From: Bacteroidales bacterium
GTDB lineage: Bacteria; Bacteroidota; Bacteroidia; Bacteroidales; UBA932
Length of the DNA: 50,435 bases
Assembly: GCA_017443845.1 (NCBI GenBank)
Contig: JAFSXX010000005.1
Coordinates: 1 to 50,435, forward strand
Direction: 5' to 3'
Both the position numbers and the translations under genes were made by a program. Below, piece after piece: positions 7,169 to 16,050 of the stretch. How positions within the stretch are numbered: the stretch's first letter is position 1; every line of letters starts with the position of its first letter. The notes beneath the pieces are model-generated. The model saw nothing but the letters and a program-made list of their open reading frames with translations. It made no database searches and was not told where the DNA came from.

Positions 7169-9733
7169 ATGGACAGACTGTTTCTGATAGACGGCCATTC
7201 CCTGATCTTCAGGATGTACTATGCGTTTATGCGCAGGCCGATGATCAATTCGAAAGGGGAGGATACATCCATCCTCTTCGGCTTTACGAAGTTCCTGCTC
7301 GAATTGATCCGCAAGGAGCAGCCTACCCATCTGGCGGTGGCTTTCGACCCGCCGGCCAAGACCTTCAGGCACGAGCTCAGCCCCGAATACAAGGCCAACC
7401 GCAGCGCCGCGCCCGAACTGGTGAAGGCGGCGCTCGACCCTCTCACCGAAATAGTCAGGGCCCTCGATATCCCGGTGGTAATGAAGCCCGGTTTCGAGGC
7501 CGACGACGTGATAGGCTCGCTGGCCAAGAAAGCGGCGGCCAAAGGCTTCCGGGTCTATATGGTGACTCCCGACAAGGATCTTGGGCAGATAATCGACGAC
7601 AATATTTTCCAGTTCAAGCCCGGCAAGGCCGGAGGCGAGGATGAGGTCTGGGACAAGGCGCGCCTCTGCGAGGCGTTCGGCATCAGCGACCCGGCGCAGG
7701 TCATCGACATCCTGACAATCTGGGGCGACGCCTCCGACAATATCAAGGGCGTGGACGGAGTAGGGGAGGTCGGGGCCAAAAAACTCGTGGGCAAATACGG
7801 CTCACTCGACAATATCCTGGCGCATCTCGACGAGCTTCCCGCAAAGCAGCAGGAGAAGTTCCGCGCGGCCGAGCCCCATCTGGCCCTGAGCCGGACCCTC
7901 GCCACAATCCGGACCGATGTCGAGACAGGAGTCACCGAGGAGGACCTTCGCCTTACCGCGAAGGCTACGCCTCGTCTGTACGAGCTCTTCGACCACTATG
8001 AATTCAACTCACTCCGCAGCCTTCTGCCCTCCGGCGATACGCCTGTCGAGGTGGCGGCTCCCGTCCACAGGAAGCTCGAGCCCGAGGAGGTCTCCGCTGC
8101 TGTGATTACGGCCGAGGCCGATGCGGCGGGCCGCGTGGCGGTCAGGATCGATTCGGATACGGTTATCCTCGCTGTCGGGGAGCGATTCTGCCGCACCACG
8201 ACAGGAGAGGCGATGCCGCTGCTCTCCAATCCGTTTGTGGACAAGGCCGGCTTCGGCCTCAAGCATACAGCCCTCAAGGGCGATCTGTACGATGTGGAGA
8301 TAATGCACTATCTCCTCAATCCGGAGCGCAGCCACAAACTTTCGCAGCTTGCCAGGGGATATCTGGGCGTCGAGCTCGAAGAGGGGCCCGAAGCAGGTGC
8401 GATGCTTTTCGACTTCGACGACAGCTCCGCCCCCCGCGAATGCGTGGCGGCCGGCCTGGTGGAACCCCTCATCCGCAAGGAACTCGAGGAGAGCGGCCTG
8501 ATGAAGTTGTACAAAGCCGTGGAGATGCCTCTGATTCCGGTTCTGGCCGATATGGAAGCTACCGGTGTAAAGGTCGATCCCGCGCAGCTGGCCGAATACC
8601 GCTCGCAGCTCGCTTCGGAATTGGATACCATCGAGGCAGAGGCCCGCTCGCTGGCAGGCGAACCGCAGCTGAATCTCTCTTCTCCCAAGCAGGTCGGCGC
8701 CGTCATATACGAAAAACTGGCTCTGGACCCGAAGGCCAAAAAAGGCGGCCGCAGCGGGGCGTACCCGACCGACGAGGAGACCCTCGCGGGGCTTCCCAAC
8801 AAGCATCCCTTCGTCGATAAGGTACTGGAATACCGTGGCCTCAAGAAGTTGATATCCACATATCTGGATCCCCTTCCTGCCTTGATGGATCCCCGCGACG
8901 GCAAGGTCCATACGACCTTCAACCAGGCCCTGACGGCGACCGGGCGCCTGAGCTCTTCCAAGCCCAATCTGCAGAATATCCCGGTCCGCACGGCGCAGGG
9001 ACGCGAGATACGCAAGGCCTTCGTGCCCAGCGACCCCGAAGGATTCATCATCTCTGCCGATTATTCGCAGATAGAACTCCGGCTTATGGCCGTACTGAGC
9101 GGCGATCCGGCCCTTGTGGAGGGTTTCAACCACGGGGCGGACATACACGCCGATACGGCTTCCCGCATATTCCATACCCCTCTCGCGGAGGTTACTCCCG
9201 AGCAGCGCAGGCAGGCCAAGGTTGCCAACTTCGGCATCATCTACGGCATCTCCGCCTTCGGCCTGGCGCAGCGGATGGGGATATCCAGAAGCGAATCCAA
9301 GAATTTCATAGAGCAATATTTCACCCACTATCCGAAGGTGAAGGAGTATATGGAGTCGGCCGTGGCTTCCGCCCGCGAGAAGGGCTATGTGGAAACCATA
9401 TTCGGCCGCAAACGCTACCTTCCCGATATCTCCTCGCGCAATCAGGTGGTCCGTTCCCTTGCGGAGCGCAATGCCATCAACGCCCCCATCCAGGGCAGTG
9501 CGGCGGACATCATCAAAATGGCGATGATAAATGTCTACAAGCGTCTCGAGGAGGGCGGGTTCAAGAGCAAGATGGTGCTCCAGGTGCACGACGAACTGGT
9601 TTTTGATGCCGTGCCCGGAGAAGTCGAATCACTGATGAAAATGGTCAGGGAGGAGATGGAGGGCGTATGCCGTCTGTCCGTTCCCCTTACAGTAGAATGC
9701 GATTATGGAAAAAACTGGCTTGAAGCGCACTGA
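7169..9733 (+). CDS. polA: DNA polymerase I
   Basis: 854 residues, shorter than E. coli Pol I (928). An N-terminal 5'-3' exonuclease (about 1-285) has FLIDGHSLIFR, GFEADDVIG, TPDKDLGQ and the helix-hairpin-helix GDASDNIKGVDGVGEVGAK. The middle 3'-5' exonuclease region (about 290-440) is reduced: the DxE motif of Exo I is absent (RIDSDTVILAV instead) and no Exo III aspartate motif is evident, so proofreading is probably missing. The C-terminal polymerase is complete, with motif A SADYSQIELR, motif B RRQAKVANFGIIYG and motif C QVHDEL. It fills gaps and removes RNA primers. It overlaps the sigma-factor gene by 29 bp. Confidence 0.95.
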   Translation: MDRLFLIDGHSLIFRMYYAFMRRPMINSKGEDTSILFGFTKFLLELIRKEQPTHLAVAFDPPAKTFRHELSPEYKANRSAAPELVKAALDPLTEIVRALDIPVVMKPGFEADDVIGSLAKKAAAKGFRVYMVTPDKDLGQIIDDNIFQFKPGKAGGEDEVWDKARLCEAFGISDPAQVIDILTIWGDASDNIKGVDGVGEVGAKKLVGKYGSLDNILAHLDELPAKQQEKFRAAEPHLALSRTLATIRTDVETGVTEEDLRLTAKATPRLYELFDHYEFNSLRSLLPSGDTPVEVAAPVHRKLEPEEVSAAVITAEADAAGRVAVRIDSDTVILAVGERFCRTTTGEAMPLLSNPFVDKAGFGLKHTALKGDLYDVEIMHYLLNPERSHKLSQLARGYLGVELEEGPEAGAMLFDFDDSSAPRECVAAGLVEPLIRKELEESGLMKLYKAVEMPLIPVLADMEATGVKVDPAQLAEYRSQLASELDTIEAEARSLAGEPQLNLSSPKQVGAVIYEKLALDPKAKKGGRSGAYPTDEETLAGLPNKHPFVDKVLEYRGLKKLISTYLDPLPALMDPRDGKVHTTFNQALTATGRLSSSKPNLQNIPVRTAQGREIRKAFVPSDPEGFIISADYSQIELRLMAVLSGDPALVEGFNHGADIHADTASRIFHTPLAEVTPEQRRQAKVANFGIIYGISAFGLAQRMGISRSESKNFIEQYFTHYPKVKEYMESAVASAREKGYVETIFGRKRYLPDISSRNQVVRSLAERNAINAPIQGSAADIIKMAMINVYKRLEEGGFKSKMVLQVHDELVFDAVPGEVESLMKMVREEMEGVCRLSVPLTVECDYGKNWLEAH

Positions 9734-10292
9734 TTTGACCGACAAACAACTCATCGAACTGGCCCTGGCCGATGACCAGGGGGCTTTCTCTATGCTCCTC
9801 TCACGTTACAGCAAGCCGCTCAAGGCCCACGTGATGAACTATGTCAAGGTGGAGGCCGATGCCGACGATATCTGCCAGAGAAGTTTCGAGAAGGCATTCA
9901 GGGAGATCGGCAATTACAATAAGCGGTATGCCTTCTCCACGTGGCTCTACACCATCGCCCAGAATGAGGCGATAGACCATCTGCGTCGCAACAGGAGCTC
10001 CATCAGCGCCATCTCCCTCGAGACTCCCGGAGTCCTTTCCCTTTCGGAAGACGCGACCCCGGAGGACAGGGTGATGGAGGACCAGGCGGTATCGGAGCTG
10101 CTGACCTTCATCGAGCAGCTTCCCGAGACCTACCGGAAAGTGGCCGAGTACCGCTTCATCCGGGATTTCTCATACGAGGATATCGCCGATGAGATGTCCA
10201 TCCCCCTGGGAACTGTCAAGACCCGGATCAACCGCGCCCGCAAGATGCTTATAGCGATGGTCGAAAACAAGAACGTCAATGAAATCGATTGA
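9705..10292 (+). CDS. ECF-type RNA polymerase sigma factor
   Basis: 195 residues. Region 2 is at about 20-90 (DADDICQRSFEKAFREIGNY; FSTWLYTIAQNEAIDHLRR). Region 4 is at about 135-185 (LPETYRKVAEYRFI; SYEDIADEMSIPLGTVKTRI, a helix-turn-helix for the -35 element). The linker between is short, as in the ECF family. The gene starts inside the end of polA and ends inside the start of rsmG, and no anti-sigma gene is adjacent. It is probably expressed with polA; which promoters it recognises cannot be read from the sequence. Confidence 0.85.
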   Translation: MEKTGLKRTDLTDKQLIELALADDQGAFSMLLSRYSKPLKAHVMNYVKVEADADDICQRSFEKAFREIGNYNKRYAFSTWLYTIAQNEAIDHLRRNRSSISAISLETPGVLSLSEDATPEDRVMEDQAVSELLTFIEQLPETYRKVAEYRFIRDFSYEDIADEMSIPLGTVKTRINRARKMLIAMVENKNVNEID

Positions 10293-10896
10293 GAAGTATT
10301 TCCCCGGCCTGAGTGATGTCCAGAAGGCGCGTTTCGCCGCCCTAGACCCCCTGTACCGCGACTGGAATGCCAAGATCAATGTCATCTCGCGGAAGGATAT
10401 CGACAGCCTCTACCTGCATCACGTCCTCCACAGCCTGGCCATCGCCAAGGCGGTCGCCTTCGAGCCCGGCGCATCGGTCCTCGACGTCGGAACGGGAGGC
10501 GGATTCCCCGGAATCCCCCTTGCGATATTCTTCCCCGAAGTCCGTTTTACGCTCTGCGACTCGATAGGCAAGAAGATAAAGGTGGCCTCCTCGGTGGCGC
10601 AGGAACTCGGCCTCGGGAATGTGGAGTGCGTCAATGCGAGGGTGGAATCCCTCGGGGGCGGATTCGATTATATAGTCTCGCGTGCGGTGACCAATATGGC
10701 CGATTTCTACGGCTGGATCAAGGGCAGCTACCGCAAATCGGTGATCTGCCTCAAGGGCGGGGAGGTGGAGCAGGAACTGGCCGCCTGCTTCGCGCGGCAC
10801 CGGCTCAGCCCCTCCAAGGTGACGGTCTGCGATATACCGATGTGGTTCGAAGAAGAGTACTTCGAAGGGAAAAAGATGGTAATTATCGGTCAATAA
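10279..10896 (+). CDS. rsmG: 16S rRNA (guanine527-N7) methyltransferase
   Basis: 205 residues. It has the Rossmann-type SAM site VLDVGTGGGFPGIPLAI and the RsmG-specific downstream motif VSRAVTNM, with an N-terminal NVISRKDIDSLYLHHVLHSL segment typical of the family. It methylates G527 in the 530 loop of 16S rRNA. It overlaps the sigma-factor gene by 14 bp. A strong promoter for rpmH begins at its 3' end. Confidence 0.93.
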   Translation: MKSIEKYFPGLSDVQKARFAALDPLYRDWNAKINVISRKDIDSLYLHHVLHSLAIAKAVAFEPGASVLDVGTGGGFPGIPLAIFFPEVRFTLCDSIGKKIKVASSVAQELGLGNVECVNARVESLGGGFDYIVSRAVTNMADFYGWIKGSYRKSVICLKGGEVEQELAACFARHRLSPSKVTVCDIPMWFEEEYFEGKKMVIIGQ

Positions 10897-10897
10897 A

Positions 10898-10928
10898 TTT
10901 GCAATTTGAAACAAAAGCATTACCTTTG
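10898..10928 (+). promoter_or_regulatory. rpmH promoter
   Basis: TTTG (10898-10901), 19 bp, then TACCTTTG (10921-10928): a textbook Bacteroidetes housekeeping promoter. The transcript would have a leader of roughly 28 nt before rpmH. Confidence 0.8.
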
Positions 10929-10961
10929 CAACCCTATTTCGGAAATAAGCAATAACAGATA

Positions 10962-11114
10962 ATGAAACGCACTTTTCAACCCTCACAGCGCAAGAGACGC
11001 AACAAGCACGGCTTCCGCGAGCGTATGGCCACTCCCAATGGCCGCCGCGTGCTCGCTGCACGTCGCCGTCACGGTCGCAAGAAACTGACAGTATCTTCAG
11101 AGGATCTCTGGTAG
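10962..11114 (+). CDS. rpmH: 50S ribosomal protein L34
   Basis: 50 residues, very basic, starting [20 protein letters not shown] and containing [20 protein letters not shown], which is diagnostic of L34. The C-terminus extends a few residues (LTVSSEDLW) past the usual end, as in Bacteroidetes. It has its own strong promoter and is followed 21 bp later by the PASTA gene. Confidence 0.98.
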   Translation: MKRTFQPSQRKRRNKHGFRERMATPNGRRVLAARRRHGRKKLTVSSEDLW

Positions 11115-11135
11115 GAGTCCTCTGCCATTGACAAT

Positions 11136-11984
11136 ATGGCAAGAACTTCAAAAGAAAAAGGAGCGGGGGGCTGGTTCCTCCGCAATCTGATATGGGCGAT
11201 TATATTGATACTCGCCCTTATTGTCGTTTTACAATTCCTGCTGGGTGTCATCACCCGTCACAACAAGGAGATCCCGGTTCCCGATTTCAGCGGCCTTACC
11301 ATCTCCGAGGCCGAGTCGCTCGCCAGAAGCAGCGACGTGCGCATCGACATCACCGATTCGGTGTATGTCTCCCATCTGCCCCTCGGTACGGTTTTCTCGC
11401 AGAACCCCAAGGCTGACGACAAGGTCAAGAAGGGACGCCGCATCCTCATCACCATCAACGCTACCCAGCCCAAGACTGTGGAGATGCCGCGCCTCGTGGG
11501 CCTTTCCCTGCGCGGGGCCAAGACCGAGATACTCTCGCGCGGCCTGAGCGTGGGAACCCTTACCTATGTTCCGGATATGGCTACAAATTACGTCCTGGCC
11601 CAGAAAGTCGCCGGGCGTAACATCCTTCCGGGCAAGAAGGTGAAGGTCGATACTCCGGTCGATCTGACCCTCGGAGTCAATTCAGGGGAATCGACCACAT
11701 ATATCCCGTACCTCGTGGGCCATACCGCCCAGATGGCGAAGGATATCCTCATCGACAACTCCCTCAATGTCGGGGTAGTGAGTTATGACTCCACCGTAAA
11801 GACCTATACCGACTCCCTTCAGGCCCAGGTTTACAAGCAGTCGCCCGCCTATTCGGGCGTTCCTTACCAGCTTGGCACCAAAGTCTCGATCTACCTTACC
11901 AACGAGGCTTCGAAGGTCTCCAAGGAGGTTCCGGTCATAGATACCCTGATAGTTCCCGATAATACCGTCACGGATGAGCCTTGA
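11136..11984 (+). CDS. Membrane-anchored PASTA-domain protein
   Basis: 282 residues. A short cytoplasmic N-terminus is followed by one transmembrane helix (about 17-38, IWAIILILALIVVLQFLLG) and a periplasmic part with three PASTA repeats (about 45-110, 112-185 and 188-258; for example VPDFSGLTISEAESLA, MPRLVGLSLRGAKTEIL and IPYLVGHTAQMAKDIL). PASTA domains bind muropeptides or beta-lactams in other systems. There is no kinase or transpeptidase domain, so it would be a stand-alone sensor or scaffold of the cell wall. Its stop overlaps the rluD start by 11 bp. Confidence 0.85.
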   Translation: MARTSKEKGAGGWFLRNLIWAIILILALIVVLQFLLGVITRHNKEIPVPDFSGLTISEAESLARSSDVRIDITDSVYVSHLPLGTVFSQNPKADDKVKKGRRILITINATQPKTVEMPRLVGLSLRGAKTEILSRGLSVGTLTYVPDMATNYVLAQKVAGRNILPGKKVKVDTPVDLTLGVNSGESTTYIPYLVGHTAQMAKDILIDNSLNVGVVSYDSTVKTYTDSLQAQVYKQSPAYSGVPYQLGTKVSIYLTNEASKVSKEVPVIDTLIVPDNTVTDEP

Positions 11985-13056
11985 CGAAGAATATCCCGGA
12001 GCTGACCTGACATCTGAAGACCCTGTATCCGACGAAGAGGAGCAGGGCCTTTTCGAACATTTCCGCTTCGAGGTGGACAAGGGGCAGTCGCTGCTGCGCA
12101 TCGACAAATATCTCACCCTGCATCTTACCCAGACTTCGCGCCATCGCATACAGATGGCGATATCAGCCGATTATGTGCGCGTGAACGGAAATGTGGTCAA
12201 GGCCAATTACAAGGTCAAGCCGCTCGATGTCATCACCATAATGATGCCTTATGAGCGCCGCGGATTCGAAGTCGTGCCGGAGCCTATTCCCCTCGACATT
12301 GTCTATGAGGACGACGACCTGCTGGTGGTCAACAAACCTGCGGGGCTGGTGGTCCATCCCGGCCACGGCCATTTCAGCGGCACCCTGGTCAACGCTTTGG
12401 CGTACCATCTAGGCATAACTCCCGGCGAGGATGCCACAGACGAGCGTATGGGGGTCCTGGTGCACCGCATCGACAAGGATACCTCAGGCCTGCTCGTGGT
12501 GGCCAAGAATGAGGAGTCCCAGCTCAAGCTTGCCAAGCAGTTCTTCGACCATACCATCGAGCGCAAGTATGTCGCCCTCGTCTGGGGCAACATCGAGGAG
12601 GAGAGCGGCACCATCGAGGGCAATATCGGCCGCGACCCCAACGACCGCCTGCGCTTCAAGGTCTTCCCGGAAGGGGACAGGGGGCGCACCGCGGTAACCC
12701 ATTTCAGGGTTCTGGAAAGATTCGGATATGTGACCCTGGTCGAGTGTGTGCTCGAAACCGGCCGCACCCACCAGATAAGGGTGCATATGAACTACATCGG
12801 CCATCCGCTCTTCAACGACTCGCTCTACGGCGGCGACCGCATCCTCAAGGGGCCTCTCTATGTCAAGTACAAGCAGTTCATCGACAACTGCTTTGCCCTC
12901 CTGCCGCGCCAGGCGCTGCACGCCAAGACCCTCGGATTCGTGCATCCGAGGACCGGAAAGACGATAAGGTTCGATTCCGAGATACCCGCCGACATGCAGG
13001 CGCTCACCGAAAAGTGGCGCAAATATGTCGGGGTACGCGAACTTCCCGAAGATTAG
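11974..13056 (+). CDS. rluD: RluD-type 23S rRNA pseudouridine synthase
   Basis: 360 residues. An N-terminal S4 RNA-binding domain (about 30-95, RIDKYLTLHLTQTSRHRIQM) is followed by an RluA/RluD catalytic domain with VVNKPAGLVVHPGHGH and the catalytic motif HRIDKDTSGLLVVAK (Asp167). RluD-type enzymes modify helix 69 of 23S rRNA. It overlaps the PASTA gene, so the two are translationally coupled. The stop codon overlaps that of the convergent outer-membrane protein gene by 4 bp, with no terminator between them. Confidence 0.9.
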   Translation: MSLDEEYPGADLTSEDPVSDEEEQGLFEHFRFEVDKGQSLLRIDKYLTLHLTQTSRHRIQMAISADYVRVNGNVVKANYKVKPLDVITIMMPYERRGFEVVPEPIPLDIVYEDDDLLVVNKPAGLVVHPGHGHFSGTLVNALAYHLGITPGEDATDERMGVLVHRIDKDTSGLLVVAKNEESQLKLAKQFFDHTIERKYVALVWGNIEEESGTIEGNIGRDPNDRLRFKVFPEGDRGRTAVTHFRVLERFGYVTLVECVLETGRTHQIRVHMNYIGHPLFNDSLYGGDRILKGPLYVKYKQFIDNCFALLPRQALHAKTLGFVHPRTGKTIRFDSEIPADMQALTEKWRKYVGVRELPED

Positions 13057-15983
13057 TTGATTGCGGGAGGGATATTGCCCATTCCGCCCATATTGCCGCC
13101 CATTCCGCGGCCTCCCATTCCACCGCGGTTGCCGCCGCGGCGTCCGCCCATCTGGTTGCGGTCGGTGAATTTGCCGAAACGGTATGTGAAGCTCAGGACC
13201 ACATAGCGTCCCAGGGTGTTGCTCCAGGAGTCCATCATATAGTTGTCGTTGATGGTGCGGCGCATATTCCTCGCCTGTCCAAGGAGGTCATAGCCCTTCA
13301 GGGCGATGGTTCCGCGCCTCTTGAACACCTGGCGGCTGAGCTCGGCGTTCCATACGAACGAAGGGGTGCGGCCCGCCGTGTTGCCGAGATATCCGAGGTA
13401 GAAGATATAACTGGCGTCGGTCTTTATATCGACGATGTTGGGAACGTTTACGACCAGGCGCGAGGTGATGCTGTTCGTCCAGGCGGCAGGGGTGTTCTTG
13501 GTGTCGTCATAGTACCAGTTGAGGGAGCATCTGGAGTTGCCTCCCATATAGTATTCCATCCAGTCGTTGCGGTATGTGAAGCGTACCGTTCCCCTGAAAC
13601 TCGCCCTTTTGTAGTAATTGGCCACGAAGTTGTCGAGGTCCAGGTAGGACCTCTCGTCTTCGGGATCGATCACCTTGTTGGCATCCCCCACGAAACTGAC
13701 ACCCTTGCTGTAACTGCTGTTGAGGCTTCCCGAGAATGAGAACTTGCTCTTGGCTATGGATGTCTGGTAGGTAATGTAGGACGATGCGGTGTAGGCGCCT
13801 TCGTTGTTGTTGACCGGCACGATATACTGCACTCCGGCCTTGTCATACCAGTTGGCGTTGACGATGTTGCGGGTATTGTACTTCAGGTCGGCGTTTATCA
13901 CGACGGAAGAGAAGTTCTTCGGATTGGCGAGGCGGATGCGGAGATCCACGTTGTGTACGAAATAGGGGTCGAGCGCCATGTTACCAAGAGAAACCCTCTG
14001 GGGATTCGAGTTGTTGGGGACGGGCATCAGCTGGCTCAGCGAGGGCTGGGAGGAGTTGCCGTTGTAGGAGAGGCGGAACTGCCTGTTCCGGTCCGGACGG
14101 TACTCGATGCGGGCGTTCGGGGCCCAGTTGAATATCCTGCGGACCGTGTCGCGGGCGACCACATCCCCGATTACGGTCTTGTTGAGGGTGGTCTGGGGCT
14201 GGAAGGTGACTCCGGCCATTATCCTCCAGGCCTTGGTTACCCTCTGGAGGTTGAAGCCAGCACGGTGATTGTTGTTGATGTTGCTGACATTGTTGCTGTA
14301 ACGGCCGTCAATCACGGAATAGTTCCCTGCCTCGTCCTTGGTGTAAACCCCCTTGTCGCTGCGGCGGTTGCTGTAGCTGTAGGAGTAGGTGAGCTCAGCT
14401 GTAAGGCCCTTCGCGATGGGCTCGGTATAGGAGAACCGGCCTCCCACGCTCATCGATTTCTCGGTCCTGTCTATCCTCTGGTCCACGATGGCCGAGTCGG
14501 CGACCGCATCGTCGGCATAACGGTTTGTGACGGAGTAGTCGAATCCCTCCATCAGGTTGTCGGAGAATGAGTAGTTGGCGTTGAGGGAGAATGTCCTGCC
14601 CGGCTTGTCTCCGACCTTCTGGCGCCAGAGCACCCGGCCGCTGGTGCTGAGGTTGTCGTTGTTGCCCCAGGAGTGGCTGTGTCCGTCGTTGACCTTGGCG
14701 CTTCTGGTGTCGAACTGCTGGTCGGTGAAGAAGGTGGTTAGCTCGTCATAGTCGCCGTAGCCGTAATTGAACCTGGGCTCGAAGAGGATGGACGTGCGGT
14801 TGCTGACCTTCCAGTCGGCCCTTACACCGGCCGAATGGCCGTATGCGTTGCTGGCGCTCGTCTCGTCGTTGACGGCGTCGAGGGTGGACTCGTCTGTACG
14901 GTAGGTAAGCCTTTCGGAGTGTTCCGTGACATCCTTGTTGCTGCCGCTGAAGATGTAGTTTCCGGTAACTTCTGTCTTGTTTCGCCAGTAGTGGCCGGCA
15001 TTCGCGCCGAGCATATAGGAGGTGGTTATACCGTTGTTGGTGGTGCGGGCGTTGGCGTTTCGCACCGACGACATCATGCTGCGGGCGAAGTCGTCGAATC
15101 CGCGGTTGTTGGTATTGTTGGCGTTGCCCACTATGGCCAGCTGGTCGCTCTTGCCGAACTTGGCCGCCATTCCGGCGCCCTGGAACCTGAAGTCGTTCTT
15201 GACGGGACTGCCGTCGTCATTGGCTGCGTGGAAGTCCTGTCCCGCGCCGCCCATTATGTTGCCGAACCACTGGCCTCGGGCTCCCTTGACCATCGTCAGG
15301 TCGATGATGGTCTCCTCCTCGCCGTCGTCGATTCCAGTGAACTGGGCCTGCTCCGACATCCTGTCGATGATCTTGACCTTCTCGATGGCCTTGGCCGGAA
15401 GGTTCTTGGTGGTCATCTGCAGGTCGTTGAGGAAGAATGTCCTGTCCTCGACCGTTATCTTTTTGATTTCCTTGCCGTTGGCCGTCACCTTGCCGTTCTC
15501 TATCTCGATGCCCGGGAGGCGCTTGAGCAGATCCTCGAGCGTCTCGTCGGCGGTGGTCTTCATCAGCGTGACATTGTGCTCTATGGTATCCTGCTTGACG
15601 ACTATGGGGTTTCCTGTGTCGGAAATCACTGCGCCGTCCAGATAGTTGGCCTGCATATTCATCTCGCCGATACCCATATCCACAGACTTGTTGTTTACGG
15701 TGACCCTTTCGGTATATTCATCATATCCCATCATATTGCCCTTGAGGGTGTACTTCCCGGCCTTGACGCTGTTGAGCACGGCGACGCCCGCCGAATCGGC
15801 CTGGGTGTATTTGACGGTGGGGTTCTTTCCGTCTCCAGTGAGCGAGACGGTAGCGAATCCAATTGCCTCCTGTGTACGGGAATCCACGAGTTTGATCTTG
15901 ACGCTGACTTGAGCGCCGGCATTCTGGAGGACGAGGAGAGCCAGGGCGGCTGCAACCGTCAGTTTCGATAAAAACGATGACAT
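13053..15983 (-). CDS. Outer-membrane beta-barrel protein with carboxypeptidase-regulatory-like domain (paralogue 1)
   Basis: 976 residues. Signal peptide about 1-24 (ending NAGAQ). A carboxypeptidase-D regulatory-like beta-sandwich (about 26-115; VSVKIKLVDSRTQEAIGFAT) is followed by a TonB-plug-like region (about 125-240; VVKQDTIEHNVTLMKT, LEDLLKRLPGIEI, QFTGIDDGEEETIIDL) and a long barrel ending VVLSFTYRFGKF. After the last strand comes a Gly/Met-rich tail of about 30 residues (RGGNRGGMGGRGMGG). It belongs to the Bacteroidetes outer-membrane beta-barrel family related to TonB-dependent receptors; no SusD partner is nearby. It lies 67 bp downstream of a clear paralogue, probably in one transcript. 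Substrate unknown. Confidence 0.85.
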   Translation of the reverse strand: MSSFLSKLTVAAALALLVLQNAGAQVSVKIKLVDSRTQEAIGFATVSLTGDGKNPTVKYTQADSAGVAVLNSVKAGKYTLKGNMMGYDEYTERVTVNNKSVDMGIGEMNMQANYLDGAVISDTGNPIVVKQDTIEHNVTLMKTTADETLEDLLKRLPGIEIENGKVTANGKEIKKITVEDRTFFLNDLQMTTKNLPAKAIEKVKIIDRMSEQAQFTGIDDGEEETIIDLTMVKGARGQWFGNIMGGAGQDFHAANDDGSPVKNDFRFQGAGMAAKFGKSDQLAIVGNANNTNNRGFDDFARSMMSSVRNANARTTNNGITTSYMLGANAGHYWRNKTEVTGNYIFSGSNKDVTEHSERLTYRTDESTLDAVNDETSASNAYGHSAGVRADWKVSNRTSILFEPRFNYGYGDYDELTTFFTDQQFDTRSAKVNDGHSHSWGNNDNLSTSGRVLWRQKVGDKPGRTFSLNANYSFSDNLMEGFDYSVTNRYADDAVADSAIVDQRIDRTEKSMSVGGRFSYTEPIAKGLTAELTYSYSYSNRRSDKGVYTKDEAGNYSVIDGRYSNNVSNINNNHRAGFNLQRVTKAWRIMAGVTFQPQTTLNKTVIGDVVARDTVRRIFNWAPNARIEYRPDRNRQFRLSYNGNSSQPSLSQLMPVPNNSNPQRVSLGNMALDPYFVHNVDLRIRLANPKNFSSVVINADLKYNTRNIVNANWYDKAGVQYIVPVNNNEGAYTASSYITYQTSIAKSKFSFSGSLNSSYSKGVSFVGDANKVIDPEDERSYLDLDNFVANYYKRASFRGTVRFTYRNDWMEYYMGGNSRCSLNWYYDDTKNTPAAWTNSITSRLVVNVPNIVDIKTDASYIFYLGYLGNTAGRTPSFVWNAELSRQVFKRRGTIALKGYDLLGQARNMRRTINDNYMMDSWSNTLGRYVVLSFTYRFGKFTDRNQMGGRRGGNRGGMGGRGMGGNMGGMGNIPPAIN

Positions 15984-16050
15984 AAGCCTAATAAATCAGG
16001 TTTTTGTTGATGGGTATGATGTGTCGCCGCAAGGGCGTATTATCTGCTTT

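Noticed and set aside
8009-9589. 526-codon open frame antisense to polA
   Set aside because: Shadow of polA with no domain; the sense strand has complete polymerase motifs.
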